Shown: one piece after another, positions 42,332 to 51,067 of the stretch
Layout of the letters: the number at the start of each line of letters is the position of its first letter
Position numbering within the stretch: the first letter of the stretch is position 1
Source: Candidatus Sulfuritelmatomonas gaucii
GTDB lineage: Bacteria > Acidobacteriota > Terriglobia > Terriglobales > Acidobacteriaceae
Direction of reading: 5' to 3'
Assembly: GCA_900290245.1 (NCBI GenBank)
Contig: OKRB01000130.1
Coordinates: forward strand, 92,800 to 156,799
DNA length: 64,000 nucleotides
Notes under the pieces: model-generated
Database searches by the model: none
Seen by the model: only the letters and a program-made list of their open reading frames with translations
What the model was told of the DNA's origin: nothing
Made by a program: the position numbers and the translations under genes

Positions 42332-43246
42332 ATGGATTCCTCGCCTGTTCTCGTTTTCCTCCTCATCGTTGCCGCCATCGTGGGCATTTTTCTTCTGGTC
42401 ACGATTCTCAAAACCATGTACACCGTGCGCACTTACTCCGCCGGCGTCGTCGAGCGCTTCGGCAAGTTCAATCGCGTGGCGAAGCCCGGCCTCCAGTTCC
42501 TTTTGCCCTATTGCGAAACCGTCCGCCTCATTGACCTGCAGGTCCGCCAGGCCGTGGTCAACGTTGAAACCAAAACCAAGGACAACGTCTTCGTCACCAT
42601 CCCTGTCTCGGTGCAGTACCAGGTAGTCGAATCCAAGGTTTTCGATGCCTACTACAAGCTGAGCAACCCGCAGGCCCAGATCGAGAGCTACGTCTTCAAC
42701 TCCATCCTCGGCCACGTGCCCACGCTCACTCTCGACGAGGCCTTCGAGCAGATGCAGCAAATCTCTGGCGCCGTCAAGCGCGATCTCGACGAAGTCATGG
42801 ACACCTTTGGCTACAACATCCTGCGCGCGCTGGTCACCGACATCGTACCCGACGCCAAGGTCAAGGCCGCCATGAACGATATCAATGCAGCGCAGCGCGA
42901 ACAGATCGCCGCCCAGGCCCGCGGCGAAGCCGATAAGATTCTCAAGGTCAAGCAAGCCGAGGCCGAAGCCGAATCGAAAGCCCTGCAGGGCGACGGCGTC
43001 GCCCGCCAGCGCCAGGCCATCATCAAGGGCCTCCAGTCCTCGGTCGAACAATTCAAATCCGCCGTCGAAGGCTCAACCGCGCGTGACGTCATGGCCATGG
43101 TGCTTCTCACGCAATACTTCGACACCATGCGCGAAGTTGGCGTGATGGGCAAGACGAGCACCATTCTTCTGCCCAGCTCGCCCGGCACTGTCAACGACCT
43201 CATGACACAAATCATGGCCGGCTTCCAGGCCACGAAAACGCAGTAG
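42332..43246 (+). CDS. SPFH/band 7 (stomatin-like) membrane protein
   Basis: A 304-residue slipin/stomatin-type protein: an N-terminal membrane anchor (LVFLLIVAAIVGIFLLVTIL), an SPFH domain (about 35-190) with VERFGKFNRVAKPGLQFLLP, and a Glu/Ala-rich coiled coil (EQIAAQARGEADKILKVKQA). A conserved C-terminal region follows. Such proteins form ring-like oligomers in membrane microdomains and often work with NfeD-type proteases; none is adjacent here. Length is typical. The ATG follows GAAAGG. The next gene is on the opposite strand. Confidence 0.92.
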   Translation: MDSSPVLVFLLIVAAIVGIFLLVTILKTMYTVRTYSAGVVERFGKFNRVAKPGLQFLLPYCETVRLIDLQVRQAVVNVETKTKDNVFVTIPVSVQYQVVESKVFDAYYKLSNPQAQIESYVFNSILGHVPTLTLDEAFEQMQQISGAVKRDLDEVMDTFGYNILRALVTDIVPDAKVKAAMNDINAAQREQIAAQARGEADKILKVKQAEAEAESKALQGDGVARQRQAIIKGLQSSVEQFKSAVEGSTARDVMAMVLLTQYFDTMREVGVMGKTSTILLPSSPGTVNDLMTQIMAGFQATKTQ

Positions 43247-43275
43247 CAGGGACCAAGGGACCGAGGGACCACGGA
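43247..43275. repeat. GGGACC-type microrepeat
   Basis: Three to four tandem units (AGGGACCA AGGGACCG AGGGACCA), the reverse complement of the GGTCCCT units at 47749-47779. It directly follows the stomatin-like stop. Confidence 0.6.
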
Positions 43276-43299
43276 ATCGTCTGAAGACTAAACTTGATT

Positions 43300-43377
43300 T
43301 GTCATCCTGAGCGGAGCGCGCTTGGGGCCCCACAATTGCGCAGCGATTGTGGGGTAAGCGGAGTCGAAGGATCTGCT
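43300..43377. repeat. Dispersed 'TGTCATCCTGAGCGGAGCG' repeat
   Basis: Starts TGTCATCCTGAGCGGAGCG and ends GTCGAAGGATCTGC. Inside, CCCCACAAT pairs with ATTGTGGGG (9 bp). A shorter relative lies at 30791-30838. Confidence 0.7.
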
Positions 43378-43407
43378 TTTGTTCTTCGCCGAGAACCTCA
43401 CCGTCAA

Positions 43408-43489
43408 GCGTGCCCCAGATCTTGATTCTGAAACCTGTGAAGAAACAGCGTCGGATGCCTCAGGTCCCGATTTTCGGGCCTGGGATAGT
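43408..43489. repeat. 'TGCCCCAGATCT-GATT' repeat remnants
   Basis: Two adjacent diverged units, one starting GTGCCCCAGATCTTGATTCT and one with GCCTCAGGTCCCGATTTTCG followed by GGCCTGGG. A better-preserved hairpin copy is at 61858-61890. Confidence 0.55.
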
Positions 43490-43502
43490 GCTACCGATTG
43501 TC

Positions 43503-43874
43503 TCACCTGCTCTTCGCCGCCTTGCCGGCTCGCCGACCCGCCGACTTGCCGCTTTTCTTGTTCTTGTCCATGCGCAGCTTCCACGCCGAATGCAGCGCGC
43601 CGCGCAGTGAGTCTTCATCGGCCTCTGCGAGCCGGATGTATGTCATGCCCATCTTTCCCCAACCGCCATGAATCGGCAAAAACAAATCCGGTCGCTCCGC
43701 AAGGAACTCCGCCTGCACCTCCGGCGTGAGCATCAAATTGCCATAGCCCTGCTTCACTGACGCCAATGTCGCAAAGATCCGCCCACCGACGCGAAAATCC
43801 ACCGCGCCCATATGCGAGCCCTCTTCAACGCCATCCAGGCTCAGCGCAATCCGCTGAAAATCCTTCGCCGTCAT
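43503..43874 (-). CDS. MmcQ/YjbR family protein
   Basis: A 123-residue MmcQ/YjbR-type protein with a CyaY-like fold, found widely in bacteria and sometimes described as DNA-binding. Family features are the N-terminal ALSLDGVEEGSHMGAVDFRV, the RIFATLASVKQGYGNLMLTP stretch and GGWGKMGMTYIRL. The C-terminal 20 residues are very basic (KKSGKSAGRRAGKAAKSR), a lineage extension that could bind nucleic acid. It is immediately upstream of the M3 peptidase gene on the same strand (43919 being that gene's far end), with no obvious link. Confidence 0.88.
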   Translation of the reverse strand: MTAKDFQRIALSLDGVEEGSHMGAVDFRVGGRIFATLASVKQGYGNLMLTPEVQAEFLAERPDLFLPIHGGWGKMGMTYIRLAEADEDSLRGALHSAWKLRMDKNKKSGKSAGRRAGKAAKSR

Positions 43875-43918
43875 TGTGAATAACTCACAGTGGGCACTTA
43901 GAAGTAAGAAGCTAGCAG

Positions 43919-45937
43919 CTAGAAGCTAGCAGCAAGCGGCTGCTCTTCGAATTCTTCATTCAGCCACTTCGAGAACGCCGCAAACTCCTCGTCGCGCCCC
44001 AGAAAGTCGCGCACCATCTCGCGTCCCGGCTTCGACCCACCCTGTTCCAGCACCAGCTTGCGATATCGTGCGCCCGTCTCGCCACCCAGCAAATCCGCCG
44101 GATCGAACTGTCCGAAGAAGTCCAGCGCAATCACCTTGTCGAACATATACGTATAGTAATTCGATGAGTAGCCCATCAGGTGTCCGAAGCTCGCATACAT
44201 CTTGTTGCCTTCAAGCCACGTCCACGGCTGAAACTGCTTGTACAACTCCCGCGTCACCGTATCTGGATCCATTCCCGCCGGATCCTGGTCGTGCAAATTG
44301 AGCGAGACCTTGGTGTAGTAAAGCTGCGTCCTCACCCAGTCCGCGCGCCCGAACGCGCCCGCCCGCTTCATCGTCCGGATCAGCTTTGACGGCAACGCCT
44401 CGCCCGTCTCGTAGTGTTTCGCAAACGACTGCAGCAGTTTCTCGTCGCGGAAAAACTCCTCCAGCATCTGCGACGGCACCTCGATAAAATCACCTTCCGT
44501 TGCAAATCCCGAGAGCCCAGCCCACTCGGTTTGCCCGCCAAGAATCGCGTGCATCAGGTGGCCGAACTCGTGAAAAAACGTCACCACATCGGAATACTGC
44601 AGAAGTCCCGGATCCTTTTCCTCCGGCGCAGGAAAATTGCAGATCAGCGCAGCCTCAGGCAGCGCGCGCCCGCGCGCGCCCGTCACCACTGGCGCCGCAG
44701 AGAACCACTTGTCCTTGCCCTCACGCGGATGCATGTCGAGATAAAAGCGCCCCACCATCCGCCCGCCGTCAAACACTTCATACACCGAAACTGCAGCATC
44801 CCACGCCGGTGCCTGCGACGCCCGGAACTCCACCTTGAACAGCTTCGCCGCCGTTTTGAGCACGCCTGCCTCAACCTGCGCATACGGAAAATACGGCCGC
44901 ACCGACTGCGAATCGAAATCAAACTCCGCGCGCCGGAACTGCTCGTACCAATAGCCACGGCACACGATATCAATTTCTCTTAACCCCGCATCTCGCCGCC
45001 GCGCAAACTCCAGCACCACCTTGTGCTCGTGCTTCGCGCCCTTGCGGCTGGCCTCGTCGAGCTTCGAAAGAAACGCGCGCACATTCGCCGCTGATTTCAT
45101 CATCTGGTCCGCCGTCGCCAGGTCGGCCCAACTCCTGAAGCCCAGCACGCTCGCAATCTCCTGCCGCGTCCCTAAAATGTCGAGAAGAATCTGCCGGTTC
45201 GCGGGATACGCCCTCGTGTTGTACGCGAGAAACATCCTCTCGCGCAGCGCCGCGTTCGCTGCGTAAGTCATCACCGGCATCATGTCCGGCGGATCGGTCG
45301 TCAGCGTTACGCGTTCAGCGCCGTCTTCACTTTTTTGCGCCGGATGCCGCGCAATATAATCCACCGGCAAGCCCTCCAGTTCCTCCGGCACAGCCTCGAT
45401 CGTCTTCGCGCCTTCCTGGATGTTGCGGCCAAAGCCAAGCGCGAGCATCGTCGCCTTGTCGTGCAGCGCATGCAACCGGTCCCGCGTCTCCTTGTCCTTG
45501 TCCACGCCGGCCAGCCGGTAGCCCAGCAGCGTGCGCTCCACGTAGTGTTTTGTCGCGGCGCTGGCTCCATCCAGCTTCATCGCCACCAGCGCGTCATACA
45601 CCTCGCGATTCAGGCTCAGTGCGCTGCCCGCCATCGCCACCCGCTGCGCCTCCAACTGTGCCTGGTCGCGCACCGCCTTGTCCGCGGCCACCGAGTTCAA
45701 GATCCCCGCCTGCGCTCCCGCCAGGCTCAATTGCTCAATCGCCTTGTCGTAAAACGCGAGCGAATTCTCTGGCGTACGTTCGCTCTTTACGGCCAACAGC
45801 TCTGCCAATGCCTTCTCGTGAGCCTCCAGCCGCGCGCCCACCCATGCAGTCAGCGCCTCGGCTGACGCGGCGCCGCCGGCCTCCCAGGCATGCAGAGTTT
45901 GTCCAGCAGCCGCGCCCGCAGAAATTTCAGTTGCCAT
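43919..45937 (-). CDS. M3 family zinc metallopeptidase (oligopeptidase A / Dcp type)
   Basis: A 672-residue thimet-type peptidase that cleaves short peptides. The zinc site is HEFGH in TFFHEFGHLMHAILGGQTEW near residue 465, with the downstream Glu ligand in the TEGDFIEVPSQMLEEF segment. The C-terminal YGSSNYYTYMFDKVIALDFF-like region (here YSSNYYTYMFDKVIA) is also typical. No signal peptide is obvious, so it is probably cytoplasmic. Length is normal for OpdA/Dcp. GGAGGG precedes the ATG at 45937. It is the first gene of a possible two-gene unit with the MmcQ/YjbR gene (45-base gap). Confidence 0.92.
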   Translation of the reverse strand: MATEISAGAAAGQTLHAWEAGGAASAEALTAWVGARLEAHEKALAELLAVKSERTPENSLAFYDKAIEQLSLAGAQAGILNSVAADKAVRDQAQLEAQRVAMAGSALSLNREVYDALVAMKLDGASAATKHYVERTLLGYRLAGVDKDKETRDRLHALHDKATMLALGFGRNIQEGAKTIEAVPEELEGLPVDYIARHPAQKSEDGAERVTLTTDPPDMMPVMTYAANAALRERMFLAYNTRAYPANRQILLDILGTRQEIASVLGFRSWADLATADQMMKSAANVRAFLSKLDEASRKGAKHEHKVVLEFARRRDAGLREIDIVCRGYWYEQFRRAEFDFDSQSVRPYFPYAQVEAGVLKTAAKLFKVEFRASQAPAWDAAVSVYEVFDGGRMVGRFYLDMHPREGKDKWFSAAPVVTGARGRALPEAALICNFPAPEEKDPGLLQYSDVVTFFHEFGHLMHAILGGQTEWAGLSGFATEGDFIEVPSQMLEEFFRDEKLLQSFAKHYETGEALPSKLIRTMKRAGAFGRADWVRTQLYYTKVSLNLHDQDPAGMDPDTVTRELYKQFQPWTWLEGNKMYASFGHLMGYSSNYYTYMFDKVIALDFFGQFDPADLLGGETGARYRKLVLEQGGSKPGREMVRDFLGRDEEFAAFSKWLNEEFEEQPLAASF

Positions 45938-46056
45938 CGTCGGGAACCCTCCAATGCTCTAGAGTAACAAGGCGATTTCGCACGGCCTCACAGGTGCGCC
46001 CGATCGGCACCCTGCCCTTCTAGTTTGTCTGAAATGAAATCTGCCGTGAGCTTTTC

Positions 46057-46725
46057 TCACGCCGGCTTGCGCCCCGCATACCCATCCATCCGCTTCTTAT
46101 ACAACAGCAGAACGCTCGGCCCGAACGATAGCAGCATTACCGCGATCCCCGTGACGATGCCGAAACTGGTGAAGACCGGCGCCGAGCAATCTTCGCGTCG
46201 CCGCACAATTACGTGGCACGGCACCACGATCAGCAACTCCAGCACGCTGCCCTTCAGGAGCCACGACACAACGCGCCCCGTCACATTCGCTGAATTCCTG
46301 AAGTAAAAGTAGAAAACAATTCCCCACGCGACCCACAGCGCCAGCCAAAACACCAACAGGCCCCACTCGGAATCGGCCAGGTGGAACTTGTCGCCACGCA
46401 CTGCGAACCCCACGCCGAGAACAACAGCAACAGCCAGCAGTGCGAATAACATCGACCCCGCTGTCACCGAGACAGCGATATGTGCTCTGGGCCTGGATTT
46501 CCTGAACGATGTGTCAACAGAAAGAAAGAGCAAAATGGCCTGTCCAGCCAGTAACGCAACAACCGGAACTACGCACGGCCATTCCGAATAGACGGCGATC
46601 AAATGTTTCGAGAACACCGTCCAGAGTGGATCGCTATCACCTGCAACGATCATCCCCGAGGGCACGAGAAGGCCCAGCACAATCACTGCGTAAAACACGC
46701 TGATGACGATGCCCCACTTGCGCAT
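46057..46725 (-). CDS. Six-helix membrane protein, 222 aa
   Basis: A 222-residue polytopic protein with about six predicted membrane helices (near residues 10, 40, 75, 115, 160 and 195). I do not recognise the family. Loops contain GDKFHLADSEWGLLVFW and RRREDCSAPVF, and the C-terminus is basic (YKKRMDGYAGRKPA), favouring a cytoplasmic end. The ATG at 46725 is preceded by AAGGA at six bases. It lies downstream of the LamG gene on the same strand with a 180-base gap, so co-transcription is uncertain. Confidence 0.7.
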   Translation of the reverse strand: MRKWGIVISVFYAVIVLGLLVPSGMIVAGDSDPLWTVFSKHLIAVYSEWPCVVPVVALLAGQAILLFLSVDTSFRKSRPRAHIAVSVTAGSMLFALLAVAVVLGVGFAVRGDKFHLADSEWGLLVFWLALWVAWGIVFYFYFRNSANVTGRVVSWLLKGSVLELLIVVPCHVIVRRREDCSAPVFTSFGIVTGIAVMLLSFGPSVLLLYKKRMDGYAGRKPA

Positions 46726-46905
46726 GGCACGTCCTTTTCGCACTTCCAACGGAGGGCTCTCTGCACACGATGCTACGCCCTCCCCGCGCGGGTTCACGGG
46801 AAAATTCTTCTGGCATGCGAGGGAAAACCTCGTTGCCACATCCTAAACACGTTCTTTGCGTTCAGGGTGAGATCGGCGCCCTGGGATTCACACGTCAGCA
46901 GCCAT

Positions 46906-47646
46906 TCACTTCCCAGCACCTGCATCCACCACCGGCGGCATCTTCAAAAATTCGTCGGACTCGAGCGCCCGCGGCGTAAACCGCGCCTCAAACACCGCGC
47001 CCTTGAAGTAATCGCGCCGGTCAATCCGCGTTCCAATCGACGAGTGCCCCGCACCCTGCGGCGTCAAATGCAATTCGCCCTCACCCTGCTTTTCATCGCC
47101 CACATAATTGCGCAGCATCTTGCCGTCATACACCGCCGTCACGCGGTACCACTTTCCCAGTGGATGCAGATCGTCGCAATTCAGCAGTGCCCGTCGCGAG
47201 TCGTTCGATTGCGCAAAACTGTCGAGACACCATTCGCCCTTCACAATGCGAATCTCAAACAGCATGCGGTTGCCGGTGTCTTTGCCAGTCGCCGGATCCA
47301 CTTCGGCAAGGTGAAAGAATCGCTGCGCCTGCGCCCCGTTCGCATCGGGCCGGAAGATCACCTCCCAAGTGTAGGTGCTCGCCCCGGCCAGCGGATGCAC
47401 ATCCACAAACAGCGCATCGTCCACGCCATTGAACTCGATCGCCTTTCCGTACGGCGAATCGATCAGGTGCGGATGCCCGAGCACATGCGTCGCATGCCCG
47501 CCAACCGAATCAACATCGTCAAACCGCCAGATGGTGGATTCTGGCTCAGCCCCGGCTTGCGCCATTCCCGCCGCCGTCAACAAAAGCAAAACAGTAGCGG
47601 GGATACTCTCCAGCCGCAACCAGCTTCCCTGCAGAAATCTCCTCAT
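46906..47646 (-). CDS. Exported LamG/concanavalin-like domain protein
   Basis: A 246-residue secreted protein. The signal peptide includes SIPATVLLLLTAAGMAQA. The mature part has a LamG/jellyroll pattern: KAIEFNGVDDALFVDVHPLA, then TYTWEVIFRPDANG, FEIRIVKGEWCLDSF, GKWYRVTAVYDGKMLRNYV and YFKGAVFEARFTPRAL. Such domains usually bind carbohydrate. It follows the CE15-type esterase and GH28 pectinase genes on the same strand, so a role in binding or sensing plant polysaccharide is plausible but inferred. GGAGAATAA precedes the ATG. A microrepeat block separates it from the esterase gene. Confidence 0.82.
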   Translation of the reverse strand: MRRFLQGSWLRLESIPATVLLLLTAAGMAQAGAEPESTIWRFDDVDSVGGHATHVLGHPHLIDSPYGKAIEFNGVDDALFVDVHPLAGASTYTWEVIFRPDANGAQAQRFFHLAEVDPATGKDTGNRMLFEIRIVKGEWCLDSFAQSNDSRRALLNCDDLHPLGKWYRVTAVYDGKMLRNYVGDEKQGEGELHLTPQGAGHSSIGTRIDRRDYFKGAVFEARFTPRALESDEFLKMPPVVDAGAGK

Positions 47647-47697
47647 TTATTCTCCAATTAACTCCAGCGATCTCTGGTCTCTCATCACTTTTCTCTA

Positions 47698-47737
47698 ATC
47701 ACTGACCACTGACCACTGACCACTAACCACTAACCAC
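47698..47737. repeat. TGACCAC heptanucleotide repeat block
   Basis: Five exact or near-exact 7-bp units (three TGACCAC at 47703-47723, then two TAACCAC) preceded by a partial unit. The largest such block in the window, between the LamG and CE15-type genes. Confidence 0.85.
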
Positions 47738-47740
47738 TTT

Positions 47741-49177
47741 TCACTTGATCCCCTGGTCCCTTGTTCCCTTGGTCCCTGTCTCTCCCACTCCCGCCGGAAA
47801 CTGATCAAACGTCCGATCCACCGGCTCGCCAAGCAGAAACTTATCGGCGAACGCGAGCAGCGCGTCCCAGTCGCCCTTGACCATGCCATGCGGCCGGTCG
47901 GCCCAACTGACTCCCAGCTTGTCCGTCGCATGCAGGAACGCATACGCGGGCTTCGCCGCAAGCAACGATTGGTACACCCCATTCGCATTCACGTTCTGGT
48001 CGTGATCGCCTTCCAGGCTGATGAACGGCCGCGGCGCAACCAGCGCGATAAACCAATGCTCATCGAACGGAAGCTTGTCCGGTTGCCCCCAGAACTGGTG
48101 CAGATGCGGCGAAAACCAGTTGGGATACTTGCGCACCATCTCCGTCAGTCCTTCTTTGCCGCCGCGATCTGGAATCGATCCGCTGTAGCGATACGCGGGA
48201 GTTCCTCCGCCCGAGCTCGCCACCGGCGCCACCATCGCCCAGCGATCGTCAAACGCGCCCGCAATCAGCGCCGCCTTTCCCGTGCGCGACACGCCGGTAA
48301 TGATCAGCTTGTTCTTGTCGATCGCTTGATCGGTCACCAGATAATCCACAATCCTCGACGCGCCCCACGCCCACGCGCGCAGCAAACCCCAGTCGTAATT
48401 CGGATACGCCGGAAAAAATCGCGTGGTGCGATACGCCCAGCTTCCATCGGGCAGCCGCAGCGTGGTGTCTTCACCGCAGTCATTGTTGTTGAACATCACA
48501 AACGCAAATCCATGCGCAATCGCCGGATTGCTCTCTGCAATCTGCTCCGCCGTCCGCGGCCTGAAGAATCCGCTCATCCGTTGCGCATTCGCGGCCGCCT
48601 CCGCCGGCGAAACAGGCCCCACCACCATCAGCACATCTTGGTTGTGTCCCTGGTTGGCGCCTTCCGGCAGCCTCGTAAGGGCCTTCGCTCCCGGCGGCGT
48701 GCCCGAGGGCGACACCAGCGCCGGAAATGGTCTGCCCTCAGCCGGCGTAAAGATGCCGATGTCCAGGCTCAGGCTCTCGTTCGGTCCGAAGGTCAAATGC
48801 ACGAGCCGGTATTTTACCTTGCCGTCCATCAGCATCTGCGAGCTCACTTCGGTACCCTTCACATTGCCCGGCGGTGGCGGAGCCAGCCCTACCGCGTAAT
48901 ATTCGAGAATCCGCTTCATCTGTTCGCGGCGCTCCTGCCACTGCTTCAGCGTCTTCACCGGCTTGCCGTTATCCAGCGTCATCACCGCCGGCATCTCGGT
49001 GCGCACCGGTAACTGATCTACACTGGGCATATCGGGCATCGACGTCTTGATCGGCGGCAGCGGAAGCTCTTTCGGGTCCGGCCTGTCCGGAATGCTGGAG
49101 TTCCCCGTTTGCCCGCATAACGAGCACGCCAGAACTCCCACCGCAGCAAGAACAAAACGGCTTCGCATCATCCTCAT
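47741..49177 (-). CDS. Exported CE15-type (glucuronoyl) esterase / alpha-beta hydrolase
   Basis: A 478-residue secreted alpha/beta hydrolase resembling carbohydrate esterase family 15, which breaks ester bonds between lignin and glucuronoxylan. The nucleophile elbow is GVSRTGKAAL, with the Ser-Arg-x-Gly-Lys pattern of CE15. Nearby features include FNNNDCGEDTT, WAWGASRIVDYL and the late ALVAPRPFISLEGDHDQ and HGMVKGDWDALLAFADKFL elements that should supply the acid and His. The signal peptide covers about the first 22 residues. The start is ATG at 49177 with GAGGAAG upstream, better than the adjacent TTG. It lies 63 bases after the GH28 gene on the same strand. Confidence 0.83.
   Translation of the reverse strand: MRMMRSRFVLAAVGVLACSLCGQTGNSSIPDRPDPKELPLPPIKTSMPDMPSVDQLPVRTEMPAVMTLDNGKPVKTLKQWQERREQMKRILEYYAVGLAPPPPGNVKGTEVSSQMLMDGKVKYRLVHLTFGPNESLSLDIGIFTPAEGRPFPALVSPSGTPPGAKALTRLPEGANQGHNQDVLMVVGPVSPAEAAANAQRMSGFFRPRTAEQIAESNPAIAHGFAFVMFNNNDCGEDTTLRLPDGSWAYRTTRFFPAYPNYDWGLLRAWAWGASRIVDYLVTDQAIDKNKLIITGVSRTGKAALIAGAFDDRWAMVAPVASSGGGTPAYRYSGSIPDRGGKEGLTEMVRKYPNWFSPHLHQFWGQPDKLPFDEHWFIALVAPRPFISLEGDHDQNVNANGVYQSLLAAKPAYAFLHATDKLGVSWADRPHGMVKGDWDALLAFADKFLLGEPVDRTFDQFPAGVGETGTKGTRDQGIK
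47749..47779. repeat. GGTCCCTT-type microrepeat
   Basis: CCCTGGTCCCTTGTTCCCTTGGTCCCTG, given here as three tandem 8-bp units, overlaps the 3' end of the CE15-type gene, so its last residues (GTKGTRDQGIK) are encoded by repeat DNA. Confidence 0.65.
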
Positions 49178-49207
49178 CAAAACTTCCTCGCAATTCGTCG
49201 AATCTGG

Positions 49208-49237
49208 CTAACTCCGCTAACTCCGCTAGCTCCGCTA
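49208..49237. repeat. CTAACTCCG nonanucleotide repeat
   Basis: Three tandem units (CTAACTCCG CTAACTCCG CTAGCTCCG) just after the GH28 stop; related to 42184-42219 and 52689-52715. Confidence 0.8.
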
Positions 49238-49240
49238 CCT

Positions 49241-50674
49241 TCAATGCAACTCATACTTCTTCTCCGGCTCCGCCACCGCCTCCGGAACCTTCGGCATCTT
49301 CGCAGGATCGATCTTCGCCGCGCCCGCCAATCCCATTCCCGTCACGTTATCAACGCTGATCAGCGGCCCATCGAATCCCGTCACCTTCACGTTCCGGATC
49401 ACCACATCTCTCATGTTCGCCAGCGTGATGCCGCTCTTGCACGTGCCCGTCACGTTCGTCAGCGAGAAGCCGACAAGCGGCTTGCGCGGATGAATCTCCG
49501 TCGCCTGCACCAGCATGGCTTCATCGGTCACGCGAATATTCGAGAACTTGAAGTTCCGGAACTCCGGAATCCCCGCGTCGCCGGGAACAGAAAACTCATC
49601 CACCTTTCCGCTGTTCAGGTTGTTCAGCCGCAGAAAGCCCTGCTTCGCGCCCGAAGCCTCGAAGTCGTTCACGCTGATGTTCTCAACGTAAGCGCCTCGT
49701 CCCGGCCGGCTCTTGATGTAAATCGCCTGCGTGCGCGCGCTCACGCACTTGCAGTGCTCCACCACCACATCCTTCACGCCTGCCGATGTCTCGCTGCCAA
49801 TGCCGATGCACGCAAAAAAACGGTCGCTGAACGTGCAGTTTGAGATGCGCACATCTTCGCAGGGTCGGTTGATGGTGTTTGCCTCTTCTCCCCGCCCCGA
49901 CTTCAGCGAGATGCAGTCGTCGCTCGTGTCAAATGTGCAGCCGTCAATCACCGTGTGCTTGCACGAGTCCACATCGATCCCATCCGCCCCGCTGTTCACC
50001 GTCAGGTTTTTGAATGTCACGTTCTCGCAGTACACGGGATGAATCGACCACATCCCCGACTGGCTCGTAAAGCAGTTCTCCACATTCACATTGCGGCAGT
50101 TCGTGAACTCCAGCAGCGCTGGCAGCCGCATTCCGGTCTTGCGATCCACGCGCCCGCGGATCTCCGGGCTCGCCACAATCTTTCCCAGCCCCGTAATACC
50201 GAAATTCTCGCTGTCCGTCGCCGAAATAAACGCGCTGTACCCCTTGATCCAGCGCCCCTCCCAGCGCACTTCGGCAATTGGATAGTCGGCCATATCGCCG
50301 GTGCCGAGCAAGCTTGCCCCGTCTTCGATGTGCAGCAGCACATTGCCGCGCAGCACCAGCGCGCCCGTCGAGTAATCGCCCGCCGGCACCACCACTTCAC
50401 CACCGCCCAGCACCGCGCATCGCTCGATGGTCAGTTGCAAGGCCAGTGTGTCGTTCGTTTTTCCATCTCCGGTCGCGCCATAATCCTTCACATTCAGCGT
50501 CACCTTCGGCCCGCCCTGCGTGGCTTTCGCCGCATGAGCATGAGCAGCAGCCGCGCCCGCCGGCTTGGCCGCTTGCGCCATGCCAAGCCTCTCGAGCGAA
50601 GCCACCAAAGGTGCTGCCAGCGCGCCCTGTGCCGCTGCTTTCAAGAAATCTCTGCGACCGACAAATCTCCTCAA
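49241..50674 (-). CDS. Tat-exported glycoside hydrolase family 28 (polygalacturonase-like)
   Basis: A 477-residue right-handed beta-helix enzyme. A twin-arginine signal (VGRRDFLKAAAQGALAAPL) directs it to the Tat pathway. After NVKDYGATGDGKTNDTLALQ, the GH28 catalytic aspartates are in NSGADGIDVDSC and DTSDDCISLKSG. The third motif (GHG in many GH28) reads IGIGSETSAGVKDV, and the substrate-binding YIKSRPGRG follows. It should hydrolyse pectin or related galacturonans outside the cytoplasm. TTG at 50674 is preferred since AAGGAG is eight bases upstream and translation then begins right before the Tat motif. It heads an operon-like run GH28, CE15-type esterase, LamG. Confidence 0.9.
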   Translation of the reverse strand: MRRFVGRRDFLKAAAQGALAAPLVASLERLGMAQAAKPAGAAAAHAHAAKATQGGPKVTLNVKDYGATGDGKTNDTLALQLTIERCAVLGGGEVVVPAGDYSTGALVLRGNVLLHIEDGASLLGTGDMADYPIAEVRWEGRWIKGYSAFISATDSENFGITGLGKIVASPEIRGRVDRKTGMRLPALLEFTNCRNVNVENCFTSQSGMWSIHPVYCENVTFKNLTVNSGADGIDVDSCKHTVIDGCTFDTSDDCISLKSGRGEEANTINRPCEDVRISNCTFSDRFFACIGIGSETSAGVKDVVVEHCKCVSARTQAIYIKSRPGRGAYVENISVNDFEASGAKQGFLRLNNLNSGKVDEFSVPGDAGIPEFRNFKFSNIRVTDEAMLVQATEIHPRKPLVGFSLTNVTGTCKSGITLANMRDVVIRNVKVTGFDGPLISVDNVTGMGLAGAAKIDPAKMPKVPEAVAEPEKKYELH

Positions 50675-51067
50675 TGTTCCATCTCCTTCATCAATTGGAA
50701 GCAATTGCGCCCGACCCCAGGGTGCCAGTGGTCAGTCCACTCTTGACGCGTCAGCCATCTTCAGCCGAGGGACGGCCCCTGGTCAAGCGAACTCCCACAA
50801 ACCGTTTCCGGTCGGAACCCTCGCGGGCGGGGGGTGAGCTTCATGGGCGCCCCGGGGACCTGTACCGCACCACTGAAACGCCCCCCAGTATGGGTCGGTC
50901 CCCTGCCTTCAGCCCTCGAATCCTGTGCCAAACCCCCTCCGCCGAAGGGCTGCACCGCTAATTCCCCCTCCCCCGGGGGTAAGTCCTTTGAGCCTTAACC
51001 CTTTCGTACCCTATCTTATTGGTTGCATTGGCCACAAAACCCCTTTAAGATGCGTCAATTGAAGGGA
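50675..51067. other. Divergent intergenic region, GH28 / aroDE
   Basis: This 393-base region must hold promoters for both directions. The aroDE promoter is clear (51023-51051). The GH28 side contains Pro-codon-like C/G-rich sequence near 50800-50980 without coding signs, and no obvious operator. Confidence 0.5.
51023..51051 (+). promoter_or_regulatory. Sigma-70 promoter of the aroDE fusion gene
   Basis: TTGCAT (-35, 51023-51028) and TAAGAT (-10, 51046-51051) are separated by exactly 17 bases. Transcription would begin near 51058, leaving a leader of only about ten bases that includes AAGGGA before the ATG at 51068. Confidence 0.75.

Noticed and set aside
46603..47661. 352-codon plus-strand frame opposite the LamG gene
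   Set aside because: It lacks a ribosome site and spans two minus-strand genes; composition is Arg/His-rich as in shadows.
47888..49012. 374-codon plus-strand frame opposite the CE15-type esterase gene
   Set aside because: Very Arg/His-rich with no motif; the opposite strand has the nucleophile elbow and a signal peptide.
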